Made by a program: the position numbers and the translations under genes
The notes under the pieces: model-generated
The model's database searches: none
The model's input: the letters and a program-made list of their open reading frames with translations, nothing else
Told to the model about the DNA's origin: nothing
Origin: Metabacillus idriensis
GTDB taxonomy: Bacteria; Bacillota; Bacilli; Bacillales; Bacillaceae
NCBI RefSeq assembly: GCF_009674765.1
Contig: NZ_WKKF01000003.1
Location: 62,001 to 126,000 of the forward strand
Direction of reading: 5' to 3'
DNA: 64,000 bases
Part shown: positions 23,788 to 31,539 of the stretch, one piece after another
How the letters are laid out: the number at the start of each line of letters is the position of its first letter
How positions within the stretch are numbered: the first letter of the stretch is position 1

Positions 23788-23815
23788 AAAAGACGTGTGC
23801 CAATTCACACGTCAT
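23788..23815 (-). terminator. Terminator of the trehalose operon
   Basis: Minus strand GACGTGTG-aattgg-CACACGTC followed by TTTTTCC, 65 bases after the treR stop. Confidence 0.85.
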
Positions 23816-23880
23816 TTCTTAAGTCATTTATCAAGAAAGAACCCGAAAACGGAACCCTTTACATAGTAAGCCTGACTTTT

Positions 23881-24600
23881 TTAATGTCCTCTTCTAGCAA
23901 AATCAACAAATCTGAATTTATCAAGTCTGTGGCGTGATTCTGTGTACTGAAACAGGCTTGTGTCTTCAAGATAAACATGATTTTTTACAACGACGATATG
24001 CTGGAAGTTTTTTAAATCCAAGTAGTTGAAATCTTCCTCTGTGCACTCTTCTACGACGATTTCTTTTTTTGCAAAACTGATTTTCAATTTCAATTCTTCT
24101 TCAATGTAGCGGTAGATCGAGTCCTCGCAGATTTCCTTTGTTAAAAAAGGAATGTGCCTGCGATTAAGATAATCCTTATCTAGGATAATGTTCTCGCCGT
24201 CAATTTTTCTTGACCTGACAACCTCCCAGACCTCGTCATGCGCACCCAGGTTCAGCTGCTGCATAATAAAATCGCCTGGTTTGATGAGACCGAACTTCTC
24301 GACGACTGTATGCGAGGTTCTTCCTAAGTTCTGCGAAAGCTCTTTGAAACTGACGAGACCCGAAACGGGAAAGCTCATTTTGGTGACATCGAGAACAATT
24401 GATCCTTTTCCTTTAACCTTTTGAATGTACCCATTTTGGGCAAGCAGATTAAGGGCCTTGCGGATCGTTTCCCTTGAAGTTTCATATTGCACGGCGAGCT
24501 CGTTTTCAGAGGGCAGAGTTTCATTCACTTTAACAAGTCCCTGTTTAATCCCTTCTGATAACTCCTGATAAATCGCCAAATATTTATTGTTTGTTTTCAT
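23881..24600 (-). CDS. treR: Trehalose operon repressor TreR (GntR/UTRA family)
   Basis: A 239-residue repressor. The N-terminal winged helix (LPSENELAVQYETSRETIRKAL) binds DNA, and the C-terminal UTRA domain (about 95-235) binds the inducer, trehalose-6-phosphate in B. subtilis. It is the last gene of treP-treA-treR, 26 bases after treA. Its likely operators are the two TGTATATACA sites in front of treP. GGTGGTTAAAG precedes the ATG. Confidence 0.92.
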   Translation of the reverse strand: MKTNNKYLAIYQELSEGIKQGLVKVNETLPSENELAVQYETSRETIRKALNLLAQNGYIQKVKGKGSIVLDVTKMSFPVSGLVSFKELSQNLGRTSHTVVEKFGLIKPGDFIMQQLNLGAHDEVWEVVRSRKIDGENIILDKDYLNRRHIPFLTKEICEDSIYRYIEEELKLKISFAKKEIVVEECTEEDFNYLDLKNFQHIVVVKNHVYLEDTSLFQYTESRHRLDKFRFVDFARRGH

Positions 24601-24626
24601 CTTTAACCACCACCATTAGTTTACCA

Positions 24627-26312
24627 TTACTTCTTAAGATGATAAACGATGGACTCAAACGGGCGCAATGTTGCTTCTTTAAAGGTTTGCGCAGAATCAG
24701 GATAGTTGGAGATCAGAATTTCGCTGCTATATCCATCTGCATCAACATGATCCGGCAAAGTAAAGACGGTTTCCGATTCATAGAAGTTATTGATAACCAG
24801 CAGCTTCTCTCCATCTCCATTTCGCACGTATGCAAACAGCTGATCGTGATCTTCAAGGATCAGTTCATAATCCCCGTAAGTGATTAAATCAATGTCTTTT
24901 CTAAGCTGAATCAATTTTTGATAGTGATAAAAAACAGAGTTTTCATCTTGAAGGGCATTCTCTGCATTGATTTCAGGATAATTACTTGCAGGCTTGATCC
25001 AAGGTGTTCCTGCAGTAAAGCCGGCATGCTTGGAATCATTCCATTGAACGGGAGTGCGTGAGTTATCTCTTGATTTGCTTTTTAAAATCTCGATAATCTC
25101 TTCTTCTGACTTCCCTGCATTTTTCAAAATTTCGAATGTATTCAGGGTTTCCACATCACGATATTCATTGATGCTTTCAAATTTAGGATTCGTCATTCCA
25201 AACTCTTCTCCCTGGTAAATGTAAGGAGTTCCCTGCATCATGTGAATCGTTGTCGCAAGCATTTTAGCTGATTCGATGCGGTATTCCCCGTCATTTCCAT
25301 ATCTTGAAACAATCCGCGGCTGGTCATGGTTGCACCAGAACAAGGCGTTCCAGCCCCCGCCTTTATGCATCTCCACCTGCCATGTTGAAAGAATTTGCTT
25401 TAATGCACCAAAATCAAAATCAGCCAATGCCCATTTTTCCCCGTTCGGGTAATCCACTTTCAAATGGTGGAAATTGAATGTCATGCTTAGTTCTTTTGAT
25501 TCCGAATTTGAATACTCAATGCAATTTTCAATCGTCGTTGAAGACATTTCCCCAACCGTCATGCTGTCATATTTCGAAAAAACTTCCTTGTTCATTTCTT
25601 TCATATATTCATGCACGCGCGGACCGTCTGTGTAAAACTTGCGGCCATCGCCAGGAGCTGTGCTTCCATCATCATCCGGGAAATCCTGGTTTTTTGAAAT
25701 CAGGTTAATGACATCAAGTCTAAAGCCATCTACCCCTTTTTCAAACCAGAACTGCATCATTTCATAGACTTTTCTGCGGACTTCTTCATTCTCCCAATTC
25801 AAGTCGGCTTGTGTCACGTCAAACAGATGCAGATAATATTCGCCTGTTTTTTCATCAAGCTTCCATGCCGAGCCGCCGAATTTTGAAATCCAGTTCGTCG
25901 GTTCAGAGCCGTCTTCCTTTCCTTCTTTCCAAATATAGAAATCGCGGTAAGGATTCTCTTTTGATGATTGTGCTTCCTTAAACCATGCGTGCTCAGTAGA
26001 AGTATGGTTGACCACAATATCCATGATGATTTTAATCCCGCGATCGTGAGCCTCTTGTAAAAGAGATTCAAAATCCTTCATTGTTCCATATTCTTCATGA
26101 ATGGAATAATAGTCGCTGATGTCATATCCATTGTCTTTTTGAGGAGATTCATAAATCGGTGTCAGCCATACAACATCAATGCCGAGCTCTCTTAAATAAT
26201 CCAGTTTTTCTATGATGCCCTGAATATCGCCTACTCCGTTCCCATTCGTATCATTAAAGCTTTTCGGATAAATTTGATAAACCGCTGATTTTTTCCACCA
26301 AGGCTGTTTCAT
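24627..26312 (-). CDS. treA: Alpha,alpha-phosphotrehalase TreA (GH13)
   Basis: A 561-residue cytoplasmic glycoside hydrolase splitting trehalose-6-phosphate into glucose and glucose-6-phosphate. GH13 motifs are visible in order: DIVVNHTS, GVDGFRLDVINLIS with the nucleophile Asp, TVGEMSS with the acid Glu, and NHDQPR with the third carboxylate. Length equals that of B. subtilis TreA. It follows treP with a 64-base gap holding a stem-loop. The context with treP and treR distinguishes it from oligo-1,6-glucosidases of the same fold. Confidence 0.95.
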   Translation of the reverse strand: MKQPWWKKSAVYQIYPKSFNDTNGNGVGDIQGIIEKLDYLRELGIDVVWLTPIYESPQKDNGYDISDYYSIHEEYGTMKDFESLLQEAHDRGIKIIMDIVVNHTSTEHAWFKEAQSSKENPYRDFYIWKEGKEDGSEPTNWISKFGGSAWKLDEKTGEYYLHLFDVTQADLNWENEEVRRKVYEMMQFWFEKGVDGFRLDVINLISKNQDFPDDDGSTAPGDGRKFYTDGPRVHEYMKEMNKEVFSKYDSMTVGEMSSTTIENCIEYSNSESKELSMTFNFHHLKVDYPNGEKWALADFDFGALKQILSTWQVEMHKGGGWNALFWCNHDQPRIVSRYGNDGEYRIESAKMLATTIHMMQGTPYIYQGEEFGMTNPKFESINEYRDVETLNTFEILKNAGKSEEEIIEILKSKSRDNSRTPVQWNDSKHAGFTAGTPWIKPASNYPEINAENALQDENSVFYHYQKLIQLRKDIDLITYGDYELILEDHDQLFAYVRNGDGEKLLVINNFYESETVFTLPDHVDADGYSSEILISNYPDSAQTFKEATLRPFESIVYHLKK

Positions 26313-26345
26313 TTACATGCACCACCATCTTTTAGATTTAAGCGG

Positions 26346-26374
26346 CAAAAAGGACAATGGCTTGTCCTTTTTGT
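26346..26374 (-). terminator. Intercistronic stem-loop between treP and treA
   Basis: Minus strand AAAAAGGACAA-gcca-TTGTCCTTTTT with a short T-run. It may stop part of the transcripts so that treP is made in excess, or protect the treP messenger; the sequence alone does not decide. Confidence 0.6.
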
Positions 26375-26376
26375 TT

Positions 26377-27792
26377 TTATTTTTTCTTCCAATTAAACTT
26401 GGCAAATACATAAGTCAGTACGAATGGCACAACAATTGCGATGGCCATTCCGATAAAGAATGCCGTCCAGTATTCGGATTGAATGGACAAGAATCCAGGA
26501 ATTCCTCCAACACCGATGGAGAAAGCTTTAACATGATTGATTGTAATAAAGATACCTGCGATTGCTGAACCGATCATCGCGGCGATGAATGGATAGCGGT
26601 ATCTAAGATTTACACCAAACATAGCAGGCTCTGTAATACCAAGGTAAGCTGAAATTCCTGAAGTCAGCGCCAAACCTTTTTGTTTTTCATCTTTCACAAT
26701 GCGCATCATGGCAAAAGCTGCTGAACCCTGTGCAATGTTTGATAAAGCAAGCATCGGCCATAAGAATGTGCCGCCAGCACTTGCTACCAGCTGCAGGTCA
26801 ACTGCAAGGAACGTATGATGCATGCCTGTTACAACAAGCAATGAATATAATCCTCCATAGAGCAAGCCGCCAAGAGCTGCAAAGTTATCAAAAATAGCAA
26901 TTACACCGTCTGTAATAAAGTTTCCTGCTGCAAATGTAATTGGTCCAATGACGATAAAAGCTGCAAACCCAGTAACCAATAATGTAATTGGGGCAACCAC
27001 TAATAGCTTGATTGAATCAGGTACTCTTTTATTTAAAAACACTTCAATTTTAGCGAGTAAATAAGAGGCAAACAGAACCGGAAGAACTTGTCCCTGATAG
27101 CCGATCTTTTCAACCTCAAGTCCGAATAAGTTCCACACAGGAACCTCGCCTTTGGCCTGAGCTTCACCGTATGACCATGCATTCAGAAGATCCGGATGCA
27201 CGAGGATTAACCCAAGAACAATCCCAAGCAGCGGACTTCCTCCAAAGCGTTTCACTGCTGACCAGCCGATTAAGGCAGGAAGGAAAGTAAACGCCGTATT
27301 CGCAATCAAGTTAATAATGCCTGATAAATCAGCCCATTGCGGGTAAACGTCAATAAGAGATTTATCATCAAAGAAAATTCCGGCACCGCTCAGGATGTTG
27401 TTAATTCCCATCAGTAAACCAGCTGTTACAATCGCCGGCAAAATTGGAATGAAAATATCAGCCAGCATTTTTACCGCTTTTTGGATAGGATTCAATTTGC
27501 TTGAAGCTGCATCTTTTACGTCTTCTTTTGAAGATTCGCCCATTCCTGTTTGTTCTGCCATTTCCTTGTAAACTTTATCAACAAGGCCTTGTCCAATCAC
27601 AACTTGGAACTGCCCATTTGTCGAAAATGAACCTTTTACCATATCAATCTGATCGAGTTTTTCTTTATCCACTTTGCTTTCGTCTTTCAAAGCGAAGCGC
27701 AAACGAGTGACACAGTGTGTAGCTGCGGCAATGTTGTCCTTGCCGCCGACAGCATCAACGATATCGCGGACTTCCTCTTTGTTCACACTCAT
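26377..27792 (-). CDS. treP: PTS trehalose transporter TreP, EIIBC
   Basis: A 471-residue membrane protein importing and phosphorylating trehalose. The EIIB domain comes first (residues 1-85) with the phosphorylated cysteine in ATHCVTRLRF (Cys27), followed by an EIIC domain of about ten helices with GITEPAMFGVNLRY near the end. No EIIA domain is present, so it must borrow one, as in B. subtilis. GGGAGGTTG precedes the ATG. It heads the operon with treA and treR. Confidence 0.94.
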   Translation of the reverse strand: MSVNKEEVRDIVDAVGGKDNIAAATHCVTRLRFALKDESKVDKEKLDQIDMVKGSFSTNGQFQVVIGQGLVDKVYKEMAEQTGMGESSKEDVKDAASSKLNPIQKAVKMLADIFIPILPAIVTAGLLMGINNILSGAGIFFDDKSLIDVYPQWADLSGIINLIANTAFTFLPALIGWSAVKRFGGSPLLGIVLGLILVHPDLLNAWSYGEAQAKGEVPVWNLFGLEVEKIGYQGQVLPVLFASYLLAKIEVFLNKRVPDSIKLLVVAPITLLVTGFAAFIVIGPITFAAGNFITDGVIAIFDNFAALGGLLYGGLYSLLVVTGMHHTFLAVDLQLVASAGGTFLWPMLALSNIAQGSAAFAMMRIVKDEKQKGLALTSGISAYLGITEPAMFGVNLRYRYPFIAAMIGSAIAGIFITINHVKAFSIGVGGIPGFLSIQSEYWTAFFIGMAIAIVVPFVLTYVFAKFNWKKK

Positions 27793-27806
27793 CTATTTCA
27801 ACCTCC

Positions 27807-27820
27807 CGTAATCGTTTTCA
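27807..27820 (-). promoter_or_regulatory. CcpA cre site overlapping the treP leader
   Basis: Minus strand TGAAAACGATTACG fits the cre consensus TGNAANCGNWNNCW except for the last base. It lies just upstream of the treP ribosome site, where bound CcpA would block elongation. Confidence 0.65.
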
Positions 27821-27873
27821 TTAATAGCCTAGTATTGCCTAAAAAAGGGCTTCCATTTATCTCATTCCACATT

Positions 27874-27887
27874 CCTGTATATACAAG
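27874..27887 (-). promoter_or_regulatory. TreR operator 2
   Basis: CTTGTATATACAGG on the minus strand, a TGTATATACA palindrome just downstream of the predicted transcription start and 32 bases (about three helix turns) from operator 1. Confidence 0.75.
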
Positions 27888-27897
27888 TTACAAACAT

Positions 27898-27926
27898 ATT
27901 GTATTCCTGTATATACATGTTGTCAA
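27898..27926 (-). promoter_or_regulatory. Sigma-A promoter of the trehalose operon with TreR operator 1 in its spacer
   Basis: Minus strand TTGACA (27921-27926) and TACAAT (27898-27903) with a 17-base spacer. The spacer holds CATGTATATACAGG (27906-27919), a second TGTATATACA palindrome, so bound repressor would cover the polymerase site. Confidence 0.85.
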
Positions 27927-27934
27927 CAAAAAAG

Positions 27935-27948
27935 AGTAATCGTTTTCA
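27935..27948 (-). promoter_or_regulatory. CcpA cre site upstream of the tre promoter
   Basis: Minus strand TGAAAACGATTACT is a full match to TGNAANCGNWNNCW, ending nine bases upstream of the -35 box. The remaining bases to the DUF429 terminator (27960-28210) show no gene. Confidence 0.7.
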
Positions 27949-28212
27949 CGGTTTAAGCTACTCCCCCTGTTATTCAGGCTATCACCAAATTCATCCAGAT
28001 TTTTGTTATTGTGATTTTGTGACCACGCTTCATAAAAAAGCGTACGAAGACAGAAGAATCAAACGTACATAATCTGCAGCCCTTCCTTCACCCGCCTTAT
28101 TATAATTATCCGAATAATTTATCCATACCCTTTTCTTCAGCAAAATACCACTCTATTTACTTTTATTCACCATTTATGACCGCATAGCCAAATACCTCCA
28201 CTTAGCCTCGAA

Positions 28213-28247
28213 CAAAAAAAGAGACCACGCTCGTTTAAGCGTGGTCA
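28213..28247 (-). terminator. Terminator of the photolyase-DUF429 unit
   Basis: Minus strand GACCACGCT-taaacg-AGCGTGGTC followed by TCTTTTTTTG. Confidence 0.88.
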
Positions 28248-28252
28248 AAAAA

Positions 28253-28903
28253 TCAGCAGCAAAAATCAAACGGGTGAAACGGAGGGGATGCAGGCACATT
28301 CCACTTGGGAGTATGAACAGGATCTCCCCAATGCCATGCGGCCAGGGCAGCTGCACATGCATCCAGTCCATGATTTGTTTCAGCTGCATCAGCAGTTATT
28401 CCCTCCATCCCCCATTCTTTAAAATAAGGAAGGAGATGAAACCTTGATTCTTCATTCTTTTTATAAGTAAGAGCAAGATGGCGATCTTCTTCCTTCAGCC
28501 TGAGCCCCAAAGCAGCTCCAGGATGAACTTCAACAATGGAGGCCGTCAGGTTCTGCAGAGATCTGCTTAGGCCGATTCCTCTCAGAGTCAGATACACCAT
28601 TCGATGAAAGGTGGGCGGCATGATGGAGCCATGATACAGCCCAGCCGCTTTTATTGTATTTCTTAACTCTTTATCTGAGGGACGATCTCCGCCGCCGTCC
28701 TGATAGGATAATGGAGCATCAATTCCTACTATGACCTCTTCTCCGCAAGAAGAAAGAGCTGCAATTGTTTCAATGATCTTTCTGTCACTATTATTAAAGG
28801 CAAGATTCTGAAGGCTAAGGACATTCCCTTCCCTCTTAAAAATCGCCATTGCTGTGTCCTGATGATTTGCGGGTCCGGCCAAATCTATTCCTACTACGTG
28901 CAA
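28253..28903 (-). CDS. DUF429 family protein (RNase H-like fold)
   Basis: About 216 residues. HVVGIDLAGPANH at the start and VIVGIDAPLSYQDGGGDRPSD are the two acidic motifs of the DUF429 family, predicted to be a nuclease-like fold, plus VEVHPGAAL and TNHGLDACAAALAAW in the C-terminal half. The likely start is the TTG at 28903, eight bases after AAAGGAG. That site and the start lie at the very end of the photolyase frame (stop at 28917), so the two are translationally coupled. No biochemical role is known to me. Confidence 0.75.
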   Translation of the reverse strand: MHVVGIDLAGPANHQDTAMAIFKREGNVLSLQNLAFNNSDRKIIETIAALSSCGEEVIVGIDAPLSYQDGGGDRPSDKELRNTIKAAGLYHGSIMPPTFHRMVYLTLRGIGLSRSLQNLTASIVEVHPGAALGLRLKEEDRHLALTYKKNEESRFHLLPYFKEWGMEGITADAAETNHGLDACAAALAAWHWGDPVHTPKWNVPASPPFHPFDFCC

Positions 28904-28916
28904 AAGAAATCTCCTT

Positions 28917-30271
28917 TCACAAATCAAATTTCAATTGTTCATGGTCCGAGGCTTTTGCAGAACGTGCAGCCGTGCCAGACCTGGATTTTCTTGCTGCCTG
29001 ATTTGCTTTCTTCACATCCACGGCTGGCGCCTGATAGTCTAAGTGGAAAAAACCCGGATAATGCCAAGGCTCATGGATATGTTTAGAAGGTACATTTGAA
29101 AGACTTGGCAAGTATCTCTTGATAAAAACCCCGTCTGAATCTTCTTTCTTTCCTATTTTTACGGGATCCTGCACTTTCTGCGACATCTTGTGAATCTGAT
29201 GAACATGAATGACAGGCTCATAGTCCAGAAAAAGGGAAGCTAGTGCATCCGAGCACATTTGCACGTTCAGTGAAAGCGTATTAACGGCAAAAGAAACAAG
29301 CACGCCTCGATATTTCGATGGAATCCAGCCCGTTTTATGAAGACAATTCATTGCTGCATCTATCATGGGAATCCCGGTTTCTCCATTAAACCATCTCAAA
29401 AACAAATCATCTTTTTTAAATGAATTATGCGCAGATTCAAGGATATTTCCCTGCTCCATCAGCTTCCACCGTTCCTTAAGACGCTCCTGAAAAGATGTTA
29501 ATTGTTTCACAAGAAACAAATTATCACAATTTTCTATCTTTATCGACGTTTTTTGGACGACTGTGCGAAACGAAATGTTTCCCCATGCCAAATATGGCGA
29601 AAGTCTGCTTGAAGATACCGTTGATTGAAGAAGGTTGGATCCATTCTCTTCATATGATTGAAACCGCTCCTGCAAAAAGGTTTCTAGCGTTTCAACTGCC
29701 TGCTGTTCGCCGCCCTGCTGGCCAAATCTGATTGCATCGCCTGAAACAGAAAAATATCCCAGTTTATCAGCACCCATGTTAAAGCTTGCCGGAAAATCTT
29801 CTGGTGCCCGAATTTGTTCAGGACTTCTGACAGGTTCACTCTGGCGAAGTTCATTCCATCTTTCCTGAGATTTTCTCCCGCTGTTTTTTTCATTAACGGG
29901 ATACTCCAAAAATCTGAGACCTCTCTCATTCATCCATTCTCTTACTCTTTTATTCCTCTCATGAGCAGCCCGCCCCGCCTTTTCTTCATGAGCATACAAA
30001 GTGAATTTGCCGTATGTTTTAAAGATTGCAGAAAGTGCCTCTTCCATTTCTCCCATAAAGGTGAATAATCTGCCTCCTCTATCTTCCAACGAATTCTGCA
30101 GGTCGTCCAAGCTTTCGCGCACGAACTGAAAGTGCCTTGCAGAATAGTCTTCTCCTGACCATATAGACGGTTCGGCTGCATACAGCGGGAGAACTTCTCC
30201 ATATAAAGCCGCATCCGCAAGCGGCTTATGATCTCGATTCTTAAATCACGTTTAAACCAGACGACGTTCAT
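28917..30271 (-). pseudogene. Photolyase/cryptochrome family gene with a single-base frameshift near its start
   Basis: From ATG 30271 the frame reads MNVVWFKRDLRI, the classic photolyase N-terminus, then loses homology. One frame over, the DNA right after codon 12 continues RDHKPLADAALYGEVLPLYAAE and runs to the stop at 28917. A missing base near 30233-30236 explains this; the repaired product would be 451 residues. The FAD domain is visible (SSRLSPYLAWGNISF, FLRWFNGETGIPMIDAAMN, TGWIPSKYRGVLVSF, DPVKIGKKEDSDG). The usual HNRxRM and NNGGWQW-like blocks are altered, so the DNA-repair activity of the intact form is uncertain. It may be a real mutation, a sequencing error or a strain variant. 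Confidence 0.82.
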
Positions 30272-30296
30272 GAAATCACTCCATCATCGATGTCTA

Positions 30297-30668
30297 TTAG
30301 GACCATTTCGAGTAAATTTTATCTTTATAAAAAGCAGAGGCTCTTGAACTGAAAGTATTTCGCTTCTTCAATATTTTATCAAACTGAAAGGCTTTCTCGT
30401 TCAGCTGCACCTGCAGCTTCTCTTTCTCCATTTCATCCGGACATTGGGCAAGAAGCTGCTCTAGTGTATGAATCGCTTTTTTCAGCTCGATGTCTTCGTC
30501 CATCATGTTCGCGTTTTTCATCATTTTATAGGACATTCGGAGCTCAGGCGGGATATGGGACAAATCTTCAAGCTGCAGCGGCTTTCCCATACCGGGAATC
30601 TGTTTAAATTCGCCATCTTTTATCGCTTGTTTTATTTTATCTTCCGACAGAATCGTGAAAAGATCCAT
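30297..30668 (-). CDS. DUF1992 (DnaJ-homologue subfamily C member 28-like) protein
   Basis: A 123-residue protein of the DUF1992 family. The hallmark block is ILSEDKIKQAIKDGEFKQIP followed by GMGKPLQLED, and the rest is charged and helical (MSYKMMKNANMMDEDIELKK). Function unknown. GGGAGGGTTAAG sits before ATG 30668. An upstream in-frame extension to 30794 is formed by a family A repeat and is rejected. The photolyase gene starts 25 bases after its stop, so cotranscription is possible. Confidence 0.85.
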   Translation of the reverse strand: MDLFTILSEDKIKQAIKDGEFKQIPGMGKPLQLEDLSHIPPELRMSYKMMKNANMMDEDIELKKAIHTLEQLLAQCPDEMEKEKLQVQLNEKAFQFDKILKKRNTFSSRASAFYKDKIYSKWS

Positions 30669-30698
30669 TCTTAACCCTCCCAAACATCTTTTGCTGTG

Positions 30699-30832
30699 TT
30701 CGCAAAGATTGTTGTTTTCAATTACAAATGTTGTCCGTTCCTTTCCGCTCCAGGAACTTGCTTTCCGCTGCAGTCCACTTAAGGTCTTAAACATCTAGTC
30801 TAAAAGCAACAAAGGTTACGAAAAGAGCCAAA
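30699..30832. repeat. Dispersed intergenic repeat, family A (internally deleted copy)
   Basis: Carries both family A ends (GATTGTTGTTTTCAAT at the left, CTAAAAGCAAC...ACGAAAAGAGCC at the right) but lacks the central GGGAGC...CCCGCAGGAG portion. It occupies the gap between the DUF1992 gene and the gene at 30977. Confidence 0.75.
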
Positions 30833-30906
30833 TCCTTCTTTAAATTAGGTTATACAATCAGCTTCAATATTCCTTCTTAAAATATAGATGTTTCATGACA
30901 AAGAAT

Positions 30907-30920
30907 CAAACAAACGTTCT
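30907..30920 (+). promoter_or_regulatory. Possible LexA-type box, weaker match
   Basis: CAAACAAACGTTCT agrees with 12 of 14 positions of CGAACRNRYGTTYC and lies 57-70 bases before the gene at 30977. The mismatch in the first half-site makes it uncertain. Confidence 0.35.
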
Positions 30921-30976
30921 ACAGCCAGGCTGTGCAGCATATCATTTAGAATCACAAGTAAAATGGAGGCATCCAA

Positions 30977-31375
30977 ATGAGCGATTCAAAAACATTTCAG
31001 ATTCCTGAAGAAATGGTTGCACGATATGCTTCATTAAATGAGAAGGCGAAGAAAATAGAAGAGGAACTTGCAGAGATGAAAAAAATCTTCAATTCCTTTT
31101 TCGATCATACGCACGGAAAGCTTTGCAAAGGCGAAGAGAGAATCGGTGATTACAAGATTCAAAGGCAAATCCGGCACTCAGAGCAATATCATCCCGAGAA
31201 AACAGTCAAGGTATTAGAAGATTTAAACTTAACGGACTGTATTATTTCAGTAAAACAACCTGATAAACAAAAAATTGATGCTGCTCTTACACTTGGTATG
31301 CTTTCTCCAGAAGAATTAAAAGACTGTCTGATCAGAAAAAGCTCTCAGGCAATTGTGGTTAAGCCAATTAAATAA
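30977..31375 (+). CDS. Hypothetical cytoplasmic protein with N-terminal coiled coil
   Basis: A 132-residue protein, not recognised. Residues 12-45 (MVARYASLNEKAKKIEEELA and on) form a charged coiled coil, followed by a FFDHTHGKLCKGEERIGDYK stretch and a small alpha/beta part ending SQAIVVKPIK. No membrane segment. TGGAGG precedes the ATG and a clear terminator follows, so it is a real single-gene transcript. The possible LexA box upstream hints at DNA-damage control. Confidence 0.65.
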   Translation: MSDSKTFQIPEEMVARYASLNEKAKKIEEELAEMKKIFNSFFDHTHGKLCKGEERIGDYKIQRQIRHSEQYHPEKTVKVLEDLNLTDCIISVKQPDKQKIDAALTLGMLSPEELKDCLIRKSSQAIVVKPIK

Positions 31376-31383
31376 GCACTAAG

Positions 31384-31420
31384 AAAAAAGTCTGATTTAA
31401 TAAAATAATCAGACTTTTTA
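31384..31420 (+). terminator. Terminator of the gene at 30977
   Basis: AAAAAGTCTGATT-loop-AATCAGACTTTTT, an exact 13-base stem. Confidence 0.88.
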
Positions 31421-31539
31421 TTCGTCCGTTTTTCCCATCTTCTATTATTTTAGGTTTATCTTTTAAAAAATAAGGTTATTTAATGGTTAGTCATTTATTC
31501 TAGAAAACTATTATTTTATATTTTAGGAGGAAAATATAT

